NCBI GenBank assembly: GCA_002369075.1
Contig: DFEG01000002.1
Coordinates: 1 to 10,696, forward strand
Reading direction: 5' to 3'
DNA: 10,696 bases
From: Bacteroidales bacterium UBA3808
GTDB taxonomy: Bacteria; Bacteroidota; Bacteroidia; Bacteroidales; Paludibacteraceae
Of this stretch, positions 1 to 7,983 are shown piece by piece. A model generated the notes under the pieces. The model worked only from the letters and a program-made list of their open reading frames with translations. It had not been told where the DNA came from and searched no databases. The translations under genes were made by a program, and so were the position numbers. How positions within the stretch are numbered: the stretch's first letter is position 1; every line of letters starts with the position of its first letter.

Positions 1-396
1 GGTCAGGCGTTCCTGGAGCTCCACCCGACCAAATATGCAGAGGAACTCGTTAAGAAGATTGAAAAATCCGGCGCGAAGGCATACCTCGTTAACACCGGCT
101 GGAACGGTACCGGCAAACGTATCTCCATCCGCGACACACGTGGTATCATTGACGCAATCCTCGGCGGCGACATCCTTACCGCCCCGACCAAGAAGATTCC
201 GTTCTTCAACTTCGAGGTTCCGACCGCGCTGCCCGGCGTAGATCCTGCTATCCTCGATCCGCGTGACACCTACAAAGATGCGGCTGAGTGGGTGGCTAAG
301 GCAAAAGACCTCGCTGCACGCTTTATCAAGAACTTCGACAAATATACGACCAACGAAGCAGGAAAGGCACTCGTAGCTGCCGGTCCGCAGTTGTAA
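1..396 (+). CDS. pckA: Phosphoenolpyruvate carboxykinase (ATP), C-terminal part
   Basis: Only the last 131 residues are present; the 5' end lies outside the window. The enzyme interconverts oxaloacetate plus ATP with phosphoenolpyruvate, CO2 and ADP in the cytoplasm; in succinate-forming Bacteroidales it is generally thought to run in the carboxylating direction. The visible part matches the end of the ATP-dependent family closely: FLELHPTKYAEELVKK near the left edge, the conserved block YLVNTGWNGTGKRISIRDTR at local residues 28-47, then ELPGVD-like TALPGVDPAILDPRDTY and the family-typical ending AGKALVAAGPQL. The GTP-dependent family is unrelated in this region. There is no visible terminator between its stop and secDF, which starts 29 bases later, so read-through into secDF is possible. 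Identification is firm; direction of flux is inference from the lineage. Confidence 0.97.
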   Translation, partial: GQAFLELHPTKYAEELVKKIEKSGAKAYLVNTGWNGTGKRISIRDTRGIIDAILGGDILTAPTKKIPFFNFEVPTALPGVDPAILDPRDTYKDAAEWVAKAKDLAARFIKNFDKYTTNEAGKALVAAGPQL

Positions 397-425
397 TCAA
401 AGCTATATAACAACACAACACTATT

Positions 426-3400
426 ATGCAAAACAAAGGACTTGTTAGAATCTTGGCGGTGTGCCTTGCGTTGGTATGCGCCTTCTACCTGTCGTTCTCA
501 TTGGTAACGAGTCATTATGACAAGAAAGCCAAAGAATACGCGGCAGGCGACGATGCAAAAGAGTACATATATCTGGACTCCATTGCTACTAAGAAAGTTT
601 GGTTTGGATACACGCTCAAAGAGTGCCGTGAGAAAGAGATCAACCTGGGTCTCGACCTCAAGGGCGGTATGAACGTGACCATGGAAGTCTCCGTTCCGGA
701 CATCCTTGATGCCCTCTCCGGCCACAACGAGACGCCGAACTACAAACAGGCTCTGGCTCTCGCCAAACAGAAACAGAAAGCAAGCGGTGCCGATTTCGTC
801 ACCCTCTTCATCGAGTCATACAAAGAGGTCGATCCGGAAGGCCAGTTGGCGTCCATCTTCTCGACCTTCGAGCTCAAGGACAAAATCACTCTGAACTCCA
901 CGAACGCAGAGGTGGAGAAAGTCATCCGCGAGGAAGTGGACGGCGCTATCAACAACTCGTTCAACGTGCTCCGTACCCGTATTGACCGTTTCGGTGTTGT
1001 TCAGCCGAACATCCAGAAACTGTCGCAGCCGGGACGTATTCTGATCGAGCTCCCGGGTATCAAAGAGCCGGAGCGTGTGCGCAAACTGCTCCAAGGTTCC
1101 GCTAACCTGGAGTTCTGGGAGACCTATGAGGCTTCCGAGTTACTGCCGATGTTGGCTCAGATCAACCGCGAGTTCGCAGCAACCGCTCCTCAGGCAGAGG
1201 AAACCAAGGCAGAGGAGGTAAAAGCCGAAGCCGAAGAGGCACCGAAAGCAGCGGGCGATGAGCTGGCAGCTCTGGTGGACAGCCTCGGCGCAGACAGCAC
1301 TGCTTTGGAGGCAGACCAAGCCGCACAACTGGCTGAATACAAGAAGAGCAACCCGCTCTTTGCTGTGCTCAACCCCTCCATCAACCAAGCCGGTCAGGCT
1401 TACCGCGGTCCGGTCATCGGTACCGTTCACTACACCGATACCGCCAAGGTCAACGCTATGCTCCACTCGCAGATCGCGAAAGCCGTTCTGCCCCGCGACG
1501 CACGTTTCTACTGGACCGTCAAGGCTATTGACGAGGCGAACGCCTACTACCAGCTCGTCGCACTGAAAGCACAGCGTGACGGCCGCGCTTCACTCGAAGG
1601 AGACGTGATCACCGACGCCCGCGCAGACTTCTCGCAGGTCAGCGCTTACGCCAATGTATCGATGTCTATGAACGCAGAGGGTGCCAAGACATGGCAGCGT
1701 CTTACCAAGGACAACATCGGCAAATCGGTAGCTATCGTGCTGGACGGATTTGTATATTCCTTCCCGACCGTGCAGAGCGAGATCGCAGGCGGTAACAGCC
1801 AGATCACCGGTAACTTCACCGTAGAGGAGGCAAAAGACCTTGCCAACACCCTCAAATCCGGTAAGATGCCGGCTCCGGCACGCATCATCGAGGAGAGTGT
1901 GGTTGGTCCGTCGCTCGGTCGTGAGGCAATCCAGTCGGGTCTGTGGTCATTCGTACTGGGCTTCTGCCTCATCCTCATCTACATGATCTTCTACTACGGC
2001 TGGATCCCGGGTCTGATTGCCGACGCAGCGCTTGTCTGCAACGTGTTCCTGTTGGTAGGTATCCTCGCTTCGTTCAGCGCCGTACTGACCCTTCCGGGTA
2101 TAGCGGGTATCGTCTTGACGATGGGTACCGCGGTGGATGCCAACGTGCTTATCTACGAGCGTATCCGTGAGGAGCTCCGTGGCGGCAAGGGCATGCGCAA
2201 AGCGATCGCCGACGGTTTCCAGGGTGCCATCACCGCCATCATCGATGCCAACGTGACCTCCTTCCTGACGGGTGCCATCCTCGCTATCTTCGGTACCGGC
2301 CCGATCAAGGGCTTCGCCGTTACCTATATGATCGGTATTGTATCGTCCTTCCTCACGGCTGTGTTCATCACCCGTCTGTTGCTGGAGGATTACGCAAACC
2401 GCGAGGGCGCAAAGGAACTGAGCTTCACCACGAAGATCATGAAGAACTTCCTGCAGAACGTACATTTCGATTTCGTGGCTGCACGCAAGTGGGCTTACTG
2501 CCTCTCCGGCGCGCTGGTGATCTTCGCTATCCTCGGTCTGGAGCCGCATATCTTTGGTAAACTGAACCTGGGTATCGACTTCTCCGGCGGACGTAACTAC
2601 GTAGTCCGTTTCGACAAGAGCATCAACACCCAGGATGTACGTGAGAGTCTGGAGAACACCTTCAAGGCGACCTTGGAGGGTGACGAGACCTTCTCGCTTA
2701 ACGTCATCACCTACGGTAACGACGCCAACCAGGTACGTATCTCCACCAACTACCGCATCCATGAGGATAACGCAGAGGCGGACGAGCATATCGAGGGGCT
2801 GCTCTACGAGGGCTGCAAGCCGTTCCTGGGAGACGACATCACCTTCGAGGACTTCCACTCCACCGAGTCGAACGCCAACGTAGGTATCATGTCGAGCCAG
2901 AAAGTAGGTCCGGCTATCGCGGATGATATTACTACAAGCGCTATCTGGGCTGTGCTCGCCGCGCTTCTGGTGATCTTCCTCTATATTCTCCTCCGTTTCC
3001 GTAATTTCGCATATTCGGTAGGTGCATTGACCGCCCTGGCGCACGATACAGTGATTGTACTGGGTCTCTACGCCATCCTGTGGAAGATCATGCCTTTCTC
3101 CATGGAGATTGACCAGGCGTTCATCGCTGCTATCCTGACCGTTATCGGTTATTCGATCAACGATACAGTGGTTATCTTCGACCGTGTGCGTGAGTACAAC
3201 AAACTCTATCCGAAACGCGAGAAGAAAGTCAATATCAACGACGCGTTGAACAACACGCTGAGCCGTACTTTCTCGACCTCTATGAGTACATTCGTTGTCC
3301 TCCTCGCTATCTTTATCTTCGGTGGCGAGACCATCCAGGGCTTCGTATTCGCATTGCTGGTCGGTGTGATTGTAGGTACCTATTCGTCTCTGTTCATCGC

Positions 3401-3476
3401 TTCGCCGATCGCTTATGACATCCAGTTGGCACAGGCACGTCGCGCGGAGAAAAAAGCCGTTGAGGCTAAGAAATAA
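426..3476 (+). CDS. secDF: Fused protein translocase subunit SecDF
   Basis: Inner-membrane partner of SecYEG that uses the proton gradient to pull exported proteins across the membrane. The 1,016-residue product joins SecD and SecF in one chain, as usual in Bacteroidota. Visible: a first membrane helix at about residues 7-28; the SecD motif LGLDLKGG at 74-81; the P1 head with RTRIDRFGVVQPNIQ (183-197); SecD helices from about 503-655 containing GTAVDANVLIYERIREE (567-583); a second N-terminal-type helix at about 688-705; the SecF motif LGIDFSGG (715-722); and SecF helices from about 836 to 998. Residues that correspond to the proton-relay Asp, Asp and Arg of Thermus SecDF appear to be D571, D913 and R947. 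A periplasmic segment at about 254-300 is low-complexity, rich in Ala, Glu and Lys; comparable inserts occur in other Bacteroidota SecDF proteins. Start ATG is the first in frame and gives a proper signal-anchor. The TAA stop overlaps the clpX ATG by one base. Confidence 0.97.
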   Translation: MQNKGLVRILAVCLALVCAFYLSFSLVTSHYDKKAKEYAAGDDAKEYIYLDSIATKKVWFGYTLKECREKEINLGLDLKGGMNVTMEVSVPDILDALSGHNETPNYKQALALAKQKQKASGADFVTLFIESYKEVDPEGQLASIFSTFELKDKITLNSTNAEVEKVIREEVDGAINNSFNVLRTRIDRFGVVQPNIQKLSQPGRILIELPGIKEPERVRKLLQGSANLEFWETYEASELLPMLAQINREFAATAPQAEETKAEEVKAEAEEAPKAAGDELAALVDSLGADSTALEADQAAQLAEYKKSNPLFAVLNPSINQAGQAYRGPVIGTVHYTDTAKVNAMLHSQIAKAVLPRDARFYWTVKAIDEANAYYQLVALKAQRDGRASLEGDVITDARADFSQVSAYANVSMSMNAEGAKTWQRLTKDNIGKSVAIVLDGFVYSFPTVQSEIAGGNSQITGNFTVEEAKDLANTLKSGKMPAPARIIEESVVGPSLGREAIQSGLWSFVLGFCLILIYMIFYYGWIPGLIADAALVCNVFLLVGILASFSAVLTLPGIAGIVLTMGTAVDANVLIYERIREELRGGKGMRKAIADGFQGAITAIIDANVTSFLTGAILAIFGTGPIKGFAVTYMIGIVSSFLTAVFITRLLLEDYANREGAKELSFTTKIMKNFLQNVHFDFVAARKWAYCLSGALVIFAILGLEPHIFGKLNLGIDFSGGRNYVVRFDKSINTQDVRESLENTFKATLEGDETFSLNVITYGNDANQVRISTNYRIHEDNAEADEHIEGLLYEGCKPFLGDDITFEDFHSTESNANVGIMSSQKVGPAIADDITTSAIWAVLAALLVIFLYILLRFRNFAYSVGALTALAHDTVIVLGLYAILWKIMPFSMEIDQAFIAAILTVIGYSINDTVVIFDRVREYNKLYPKREKKVNINDALNNTLSRTFSTSMSTFVVLLAIFIFGGETIQGFVFALLVGVIVGTYSSLFIASPIAYDIQLAQARRAEKKAVEAKK

Positions 3477-4726
3477 TGGCGAGGAAACAATCCCAATTGG
3501 AAGTTTGCAGTTTCTGCGGTCGTCCCATGCCGGAGATGTTCTCCGGCTTGGGCACCGCGCTGATCTGCAGCGACTGTATCGAGAGCGGCTACAGGATCAT
3601 CTCCTCACGCCCCAAATCCCATAGCCTCAACAGTGAGGAACTCAGCCTGCAGACGCTGCCGACACCGCAGAAAATCAACGATTTCCTGAACCAATATGTC
3701 ATCGGCCAGGAGGAAGCCAAACGCTTCCTCTCGGTCGCTGTCTATAACCACTACAAGCGTATTCTACAGAACAACGAGAACGACGACGTGGAGATCGAGA
3801 AGAGTAATATCCTGCTCGTCGGTTCGACCGGTACAGGAAAGACCCTTCTGGCGCGCACGATCGCCAAGATGCTGCAGGTGCCTTTCGCCATCGCTGACGC
3901 TACTTCGCTTACCGAAGCCGGTTATGTGGGAGAGGACGTGGAGAATATACTCGTCCGCCTGCTGCAGGACTCCGGGTACGACGTGCAGAAAGCCGAGAGA
4001 GGTATCGTTTTCATCGATGAGATCGACAAGATTGCACGCAAAAGCGAGAATATGTCCATCACCCGCGATGTGAGCGGAGAGGGCGTACAACAGGGCTTGC
4101 TGAAGATGCTCGAGGGTTCGATCGTCAATGTGCCGCCACAGGGCGGACGCAAGCATCCGGATCAGGAGCTTATCCATGTGGATACCAAGAATATACTCTT
4201 CATCTGCGGAGGCGCCTTCGACGGTATAGAGCGTAAGATCGCCCAGCGCATGCACACCCAGGTCATCGGATTTGACGCACAGCAGGAGACGGAGCACATA
4301 GACCGCGAGAATATACTGCAATACATCGCGCCGCAGGACCTCAAGTCCTTCGGGCTCATCCCCGAGATCATCGGCCGTCTGCCGGTTCTGACCTATCTCA
4401 AGCCGCTGGACCGCACTGCCCTGCGTAATATCCTCACGGAGCCCAAGAACGCCCTTACCAAGCAATACAAGAAACTGCTGGCGATGGACAACGTGAAACT
4501 CTCCTTCGATGACAACGCGCTGGACTACATTGTCGATAAAGCGATTGAGTACAAATTGGGCGCGCGCGGACTGCGCGGACTCATGGAGACCGTCATGACC
4601 GATCTGATGTATGAACTGCCCAACCATAAGCAGACAGGCAAACAGCAATCGTTCACCGTTACGCGTGACTACGCCCGGCTCAAACTGGAGAAAGCCGATT
4701 ACGTACGCCTCAAACAAGCTATGTAG
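3476..4726 (+). CDS. clpX: ATP-dependent Clp protease ATP-binding subunit ClpX
   Basis: Hexameric AAA+ unfoldase that recognises tagged proteins and threads them into the ClpP peptidase in the cytoplasm. All landmarks of a complete ClpX (416 residues) can be seen: an N-terminal zinc-binding domain with C11, C14, C31 and C34; Walker A GSTGTGKT (116-123, Ser in place of the more usual Pro at the second position); pore-1 loop GYVGED (149-154); Walker B VFIDEIDKI (178-186); pore-2 region SGEGVQQ (200-206); RKH loop GGRKHP (223-228); the ClpP-docking IGF loop at 264-266; and sensor-2 GARGLR (362-367). The IGF loop implies that it still works with ClpP, which must be encoded elsewhere since no clpP is present here. 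The start codon shares its A with the secDF stop (TAATG), so translation is probably coupled to secDF. It ends 15 bases before a strong terminator. Confidence 0.98.
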   Translation: MARKQSQLEVCSFCGRPMPEMFSGLGTALICSDCIESGYRIISSRPKSHSLNSEELSLQTLPTPQKINDFLNQYVIGQEEAKRFLSVAVYNHYKRILQNNENDDVEIEKSNILLVGSTGTGKTLLARTIAKMLQVPFAIADATSLTEAGYVGEDVENILVRLLQDSGYDVQKAERGIVFIDEIDKIARKSENMSITRDVSGEGVQQGLLKMLEGSIVNVPPQGGRKHPDQELIHVDTKNILFICGGAFDGIERKIAQRMHTQVIGFDAQQETEHIDRENILQYIAPQDLKSFGLIPEIIGRLPVLTYLKPLDRTALRNILTEPKNALTKQYKKLLAMDNVKLSFDDNALDYIVDKAIEYKLGARGLRGLMETVMTDLMYELPNHKQTGKQQSFTVTRDYARLKLEKADYVRLKQAM

Positions 4727-4741
4727 GAAGGAAACAAATCT

Positions 4742-4777
4742 ATAATAAACGCGGCTCGAATGAGTCGCGTTTATTAT
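4742..4777. terminator. Bidirectional intrinsic terminator between clpX and the DUF4270 gene
   Basis: A 16-bp inverted repeat (4742-4757 against 4762-4777) with a GAAT loop; all positions pair, one as G-U. The inner eight pairs are GC-rich and the outer eight are A/T, so each strand ends its hairpin with a U-rich arm. It lies 15 bases after the clpX stop and its right edge touches the stop codon of the converging minus-strand gene, so it can end both transcripts. Confidence 0.9.
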
Positions 4778-6189
4778 TAGAATCCGCTATATACAATCTC
4801 CAGTTGCATGCCGCTCTTTGCCGAGCGGATCTTGGTAGCGGACATCGTCTGTTGCTGTCTGACGGAGGTCACGGCACTCGGGGTCGAGGACACCGAGGCG
4901 GTCTCCACACTCACCGGCACAAGCATCATATTCAGTATGGTGTCCCCCAACTCGGTTCGGTTACGGAGCTCACGGGTCAGGAAATCGGACATGTCGTAGT
5001 TGTAGTAATAGATGGTGTTACCCGCTGAATCCACGCCTTGCGTCAACTGGCCTAACAGCGCACAGGTATCGGACGGCAGCTCGCGGAAAAGGAAGAACCG
5101 GAACATGCTCTCTTCACGGATCAGCAGCATGTGGCTCGCAGGGGACAACCACTCCTCGCGCTTGGACACATTGGCGGACGAAACGGGATTGTTCTCCACA
5201 TGCACACGCACCGCCGCCTTGTTGACATACGGACGCTTCAGAACCGTGTTCTCCTCTATCACATCGGCAATGCGCTTGATGGGGAAACGCAGGCGCGTAT
5301 ATACGCCCGCAGGCGCAATAATATAATTATAGGTATCGGAGTCACCCTGCAGTTTCTCCACCCACTCCTGCTTGTCCTGATAGTACAGATGATTGACGGT
5401 CCGCACCTCCGAGTTGGCGTAAAACGCTTTCATGTCATGCACCACGGTGTCCTTGCCGGCTTTTTTGTACCCGAACCGGTAATAGATACCCAATGCGATG
5501 TCTGAGATGTTCAGCATCGTGGATGACCCGAAAGAGGTCTCCAGAAGCAGACCCTTGAACTTTTTGTTGAACTCCTCCTGGGTGGTAAAGGACTGGATCG
5601 AGGCGAAATACTCCATGAAATCGTCGTTCACCTTCATCCGGATCATCGGGATATATTTGCCGTCACTGTTGCGCACGGAGTCAAGTTTTTCGGACGCCAG
5701 TACGATCCGGTGGTTCGTCAGAATACTCTTGTCACGGGAACAGTAGTCCTCCACCTTCAGATCCGTAGCATACGTATGCGAGTACTCGAACGTCTCTTTG
5801 TCCATCATATAGGCGTTGATCGCTAACGGCGCGTTGGCGTTCCCCGTCCAGCTGGAGTAATACATGAACAGACAGACCGAGTCCACCGAATCCACCGTAA
5901 AATCCGGCGGATAGGAGTAGCCTTCCGGACACGCCAGTTGCGTCAGTACCGAGGCGCGCAGCAAACCGTAATCGGTCTCCACCTCGCCTAACAGTACCGA
6001 GTCCGCCTGGGAGATGATGGCATCGCAGCTGTCCACCTCCGACTCGAACTTGAACGTGTCGCAGAGCACCACGATCTTGTCGTGATCCTCCAGCACACCC
6101 TCGCCGATATTCGTCTCGTCGTTCTTGCACGCAGACCAAACGCATGCCACGGCTGCCAGCACCCCTATGAACGCAAAGCGTTTATTCAT
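4777..6189 (-). CDS. DUF4270 family lipoprotein
   Basis: A 470-residue envelope protein of unknown function that resembles the DUF4270 family found in Bacteroidota. The N-terminus (MNKR, then a hydrophobic stretch to about residue 19) ends at a Cys-21 preceded by WSA and followed by KNDETNIGEG, as expected for a lipoprotein; the Trp at -3 makes the lipobox imperfect, and C16 (AVAC) is an alternative. Acidic residues shortly after C21 would fit outer-membrane or surface sorting, but this is inference. The rest is mostly polar and looks beta-rich, without membrane helices and without an enzyme motif I recognise. Its start ATG overlaps the stop of the upstream GT5-like gene by 8 bases (ATGAATAA), which points to co-transcription and coupled translation. 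Its stop touches the shared terminator. Family assignment rests on length, the CxxxxxxIGEG start and the neighbouring gene; function is not known. Confidence 0.85.
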   Translation of the reverse strand: MNKRFAFIGVLAAVACVWSACKNDETNIGEGVLEDHDKIVVLCDTFKFESEVDSCDAIISQADSVLLGEVETDYGLLRASVLTQLACPEGYSYPPDFTVDSVDSVCLFMYYSSWTGNANAPLAINAYMMDKETFEYSHTYATDLKVEDYCSRDKSILTNHRIVLASEKLDSVRNSDGKYIPMIRMKVNDDFMEYFASIQSFTTQEEFNKKFKGLLLETSFGSSTMLNISDIALGIYYRFGYKKAGKDTVVHDMKAFYANSEVRTVNHLYYQDKQEWVEKLQGDSDTYNYIIAPAGVYTRLRFPIKRIADVIEENTVLKRPYVNKAAVRVHVENNPVSSANVSKREEWLSPASHMLLIREESMFRFFLFRELPSDTCALLGQLTQGVDSAGNTIYYYNYDMSDFLTRELRNRTELGDTILNMMLVPVSVETASVSSTPSAVTSVRQQQTMSATKIRSAKSGMQLEIVYSGF

Positions 6190-7021
6190 TCTCGCTACCC
6201 AACAATGTCTGATAGAATTCCCACTGCCGTTTGCTGACCTCGTTCAGATCCTCGCTGGCGGCATACGGCAGAATCGGTTTGCCCTTCGTCTCCGCATAGT
6301 TGAGCACGCGCTGGTTCACCTTCTCGCTCACGAAAACAATGGCGTCCGAGTAATCCACCGCCAGACGCATCAGCTCCTCGTAACCGACCGGAAAACCGGC
6401 AATGGAGCGCACGTCGGTGTTCGAGATACCCTCGATGCGCAACTTGTCCGCAAACTTCGTGGAGAACGGTTTTTGGTACTCGTGATCATCGACCATCAGC
6501 ACAATCTTGGAGTTGGAGAAGAACGGCTCGTCGCCGAACGCCCTCTTCAGATACAGTGGCGCCAGAGCACTCATCCAACCCGAGCACACGATGATATTAG
6601 GCGTCCAACGGAGTTTCTTGACCGTCTCAATCACGCCGCGAGCATAGAAAATGACGCGGTCGTCGTTGTCGGCGTACTCCACCCCCTTCTCGTCACACAC
6701 ACCCTTACGGCGGTGGAACAGATCGTCGTTGTCTATGAAATATATTTGGATACGGGCGGACTGGATAGATGCCACTTTGATCAGAAGCGGGTGGTCCGAC
6801 TCCTCGATGATAAGGTTCATGCCCGAAAGCCGGATCACCTCATGCAGCTGGTTGCGGCGCTCGTTGATCTCGCCGAACTTAGGCATGAAAGTACGGGTCT
6901 CGTAACCGTGCGACTGGAAATACTCCGGCAACTGGCGGTTAAGCATCCGGATCGGACTCTCTTCTGCCAGATAGGGATATATCTCTTGCGAGATAAACAA
7001 GATTCGTTTCGGCTCTTTCAT
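6182..7021 (-). CDS. Short GT5-like (glycogen/starch synthase N-domain-like) protein
   Basis: A 279-residue cytoplasmic protein resembling the N-terminal Rossmann half of GT5 glycogen/starch synthases (RILFISQEIYPYLAEE at the start, then GYETRTFMPKFGEINERRNQ and VCSGWMSALAPLYLK). Proteins of this kind are often labelled glycogen synthase in Bacteroidota. I see no KxGGL-type sugar-nucleotide motif after the first strand (the place reads YLAEESPIRMLNRQLP) and no C-terminal GT-B domain carrying the usual catalytic Glu motif, so glycogen synthase activity is doubtful. The reading frame extends to 7084, but the promoter lies within that extension, so translation must begin at the ATG at 7021 or the one at 7027; 7021 gives the family-like start MKEPKRILF. 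It is the first gene of a two-gene operon with the DUF4270 lipoprotein, overlapping it by 8 bases. Actual role unknown. Confidence 0.85.
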   Translation of the reverse strand: MKEPKRILFISQEIYPYLAEESPIRMLNRQLPEYFQSHGYETRTFMPKFGEINERRNQLHEVIRLSGMNLIIEESDHPLLIKVASIQSARIQIYFIDNDDLFHRRKGVCDEKGVEYADNDDRVIFYARGVIETVKKLRWTPNIIVCSGWMSALAPLYLKRAFGDEPFFSNSKIVLMVDDHEYQKPFSTKFADKLRIEGISNTDVRSIAGFPVGYEELMRLAVDYSDAIVFVSEKVNQRVLNYAETKGKPILPYAASEDLNEVSKRQWEFYQTLLGSENE

Positions 7022-7033
7022 AGGCATATACAC

Positions 7034-7050
7034 ATTTTGCACTGCAAAAT
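7034..7050. promoter_or_regulatory. Palindrome over the minus-strand promoter (possible operator)
   Basis: ATTTTGCA-C-TGCAAAAT is a perfect inverted repeat with 8-base arms around one central base. It covers most of the -7 element and the predicted start point of the minus-strand promoter, a position where a bound dimer would block transcription. No matching regulator is in the window, and part of the sequence is fixed by the promoter consensus, so the operator reading is a suggestion only. Confidence 0.35.
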
Positions 7051-7076
7051 TACAAAAAAATTTTGATATATGCAAA
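7045..7076 (-). promoter_or_regulatory. Promoter of the GT5-like/DUF4270 operon
   Basis: Read on the minus strand, TTTG (7076-7073), a 20-base spacer and TAATTTTG (7052-7045) match the Bacteroidota primary-sigma consensus TTTG / TAnnTTTG. Transcription would start around 7038-7040, leaving a leader of roughly 10-20 bases before the ATGs at 7027 and 7021. This placement rules out the upstream ATG at 7084 as the start of the gene. Confidence 0.75.
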
Positions 7077-7092
7077 AAAATCACTAACTTTG
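7062..7092 (+). promoter_or_regulatory. Promoter of panC
   Basis: TTTG (7062-7065), a 19-base spacer and TAACTTTG (7085-7092) match the Bacteroidota consensus well. Transcription would begin around 7098, giving a leader of about 25 bases before the panC ATG at 7123. The leader is A/T-rich with no Shine-Dalgarno sequence, as is normal in this phylum. It overlaps the divergent minus-strand promoter over 7062-7076. Confidence 0.8.
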
Positions 7093-7122
7093 CACGTTTT
7101 TTGAAATAAAATCTACCTATTT

Positions 7123-7983
7123 ATGCAAATAATAACCACCAAAGCTGCATTGCAGGCAGCTGTCAAAGAATGTAAAGCAGCCGGAAAGACAATCGGCCTC
7201 GTGCCTACGATGGGGGCGCTGCATGAGGGACACGCCTCGCTTGTCAGACGTGCTGTAAGAGAAAATGACATCTGCGTCGTTTCCGTCTTTGTCAACCCCA
7301 CCCAGTTCAACAACAAGGAGGATCTGGCGAAATATCCGCGCAACATCGGGCGCGACGCCGAACTGCTCTCCTCCATCGGAGCACATTTCGTCTTTGCACC
7401 GACACCCGAAGAGATGTATTCCGCCGAGGAGATGAACACCACCTTCTCTTTCGATTTCGCAGGACTCGACCGGGTGATGGAGGGCAAGATGCGCCCCGGA
7501 CATTTCAACGGTGTGGTACAGGTCGTCAGCCGTCTTTTCTACCTCGTACAACCGGACAAAGCGTACTTCGGCGAGAAGGATTTCCAACAGCTCGCTATCA
7601 TCCATCACATGGTGGAGCGTAGCTCCATGGCAGGCACCTTCGGAGACCTTCAAATCATCGACTGCCCCATCGTACGTGAGGAGTCAGGGCTTGCGCTCTC
7701 CAGTCGTAACGAACGACTCTCCGCAGAGGAGAAAAAGACCGCACTCGCAATCTCCAAAACCCTCTTTGAGTCGTTAAAATGGGCAAAAGAAACGTCTGCT
7801 ACCGTTGCCGCCGTGCAGCAACGCGTCATTGATACCATCAACGCCGTGCCGGGGCTGGAGGTCGAGTACTACGAGATCGTCGATCAGACCACGCTCCTTC
7901 CAACCGATACCTTCGACCACGCCATCGGCTGCGTCACCGTCTATTGCGGTCCCGTCCGACTGATCGATAATATTAAGTATTGA
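7123..7983 (+). CDS. panC: Pantothenate synthetase (pantoate--beta-alanine ligase)
   Basis: Joins pantoate and beta-alanine using ATP, by way of a pantoyl-adenylate, to make pantothenate, the precursor of coenzyme A. The 286-residue length is typical. Visible motifs: GLVPTMGALHEGH (25-37) with the HxGH nucleotide-binding signature at 34-37; FVNPTQF (56-62); the pantoate/ATP-site block GKMRPGHFNGVVQVV (121-135); QPDKAYFGEKDFQQL (143-157); and SSRN (193-196), which corresponds to the KMSKS-like loop of this nucleotidyltransferase family. The ATG at 7123 lies about 25 bases after a clear promoter and starts the usual MQIITT. The final codons and the stop lie inside a 16-bp direct repeat, so the last residues (DNIKY) are partly repeat-encoded. 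No panD or panB gene is adjacent; pdxB follows on the same strand after about 100 bases, with no terminator seen between them. Confidence 0.97.
   Translation: MQIITTKAALQAAVKECKAAGKTIGLVPTMGALHEGHASLVRRAVRENDICVVSVFVNPTQFNNKEDLAKYPRNIGRDAELLSSIGAHFVFAPTPEEMYSAEEMNTTFSFDFAGLDRVMEGKMRPGHFNGVVQVVSRLFYLVQPDKAYFGEKDFQQLAIIHHMVERSSMAGTFGDLQIIDCPIVREESGLALSSRNERLSAEEKKTALAISKTLFESLKWAKETSATVAAVQQRVIDTINAVPGLEVEYYEIVDQTTLLPTDTFDHAIGCVTVYCGPVRLIDNIKY

Noticed and set aside
397..425. Separate promoter for secDF in the gap after pckA
   Set aside because: Only 29 bases, and no TAnnTTTG element is present in them; a promoter inside the pckA coding sequence cannot be excluded but is not supported.
1179..1330. 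Possible insertion in secDF (Ala/Glu/Lys-rich segment)
   Set aside because: Low-complexity periplasmic inserts here are known in Bacteroidota SecDF proteins, and the frame and codon use are continuous; not a foreign element.
1947..3044. A 365-codon minus-strand open frame inside secDF
   Set aside because: Antisense to conserved SecDF membrane segments; composition is that of a mirror of biased codons, with no recognisable domain or promoter.
3764..4717. A 317-codon minus-strand open frame inside clpX
   Set aside because: Fully antisense to ClpX with all its motifs on the plus strand; no independent support.
6125..7066. A 313-codon plus-strand open frame opposite the GT5-like gene
   Set aside because: The minus strand gives a family-like protein with a fitting promoter and coupled downstream gene; the plus frame has none of these.
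7022..7084. Longer form of the GT5-like protein starting at the ATG at 7084
   Set aside because: The extension contains the promoter elements of the gene itself, so it would not be transcribed from that promoter; the extra residues (IFLHISKFFCNF) look like translated A/T-rich spacer.
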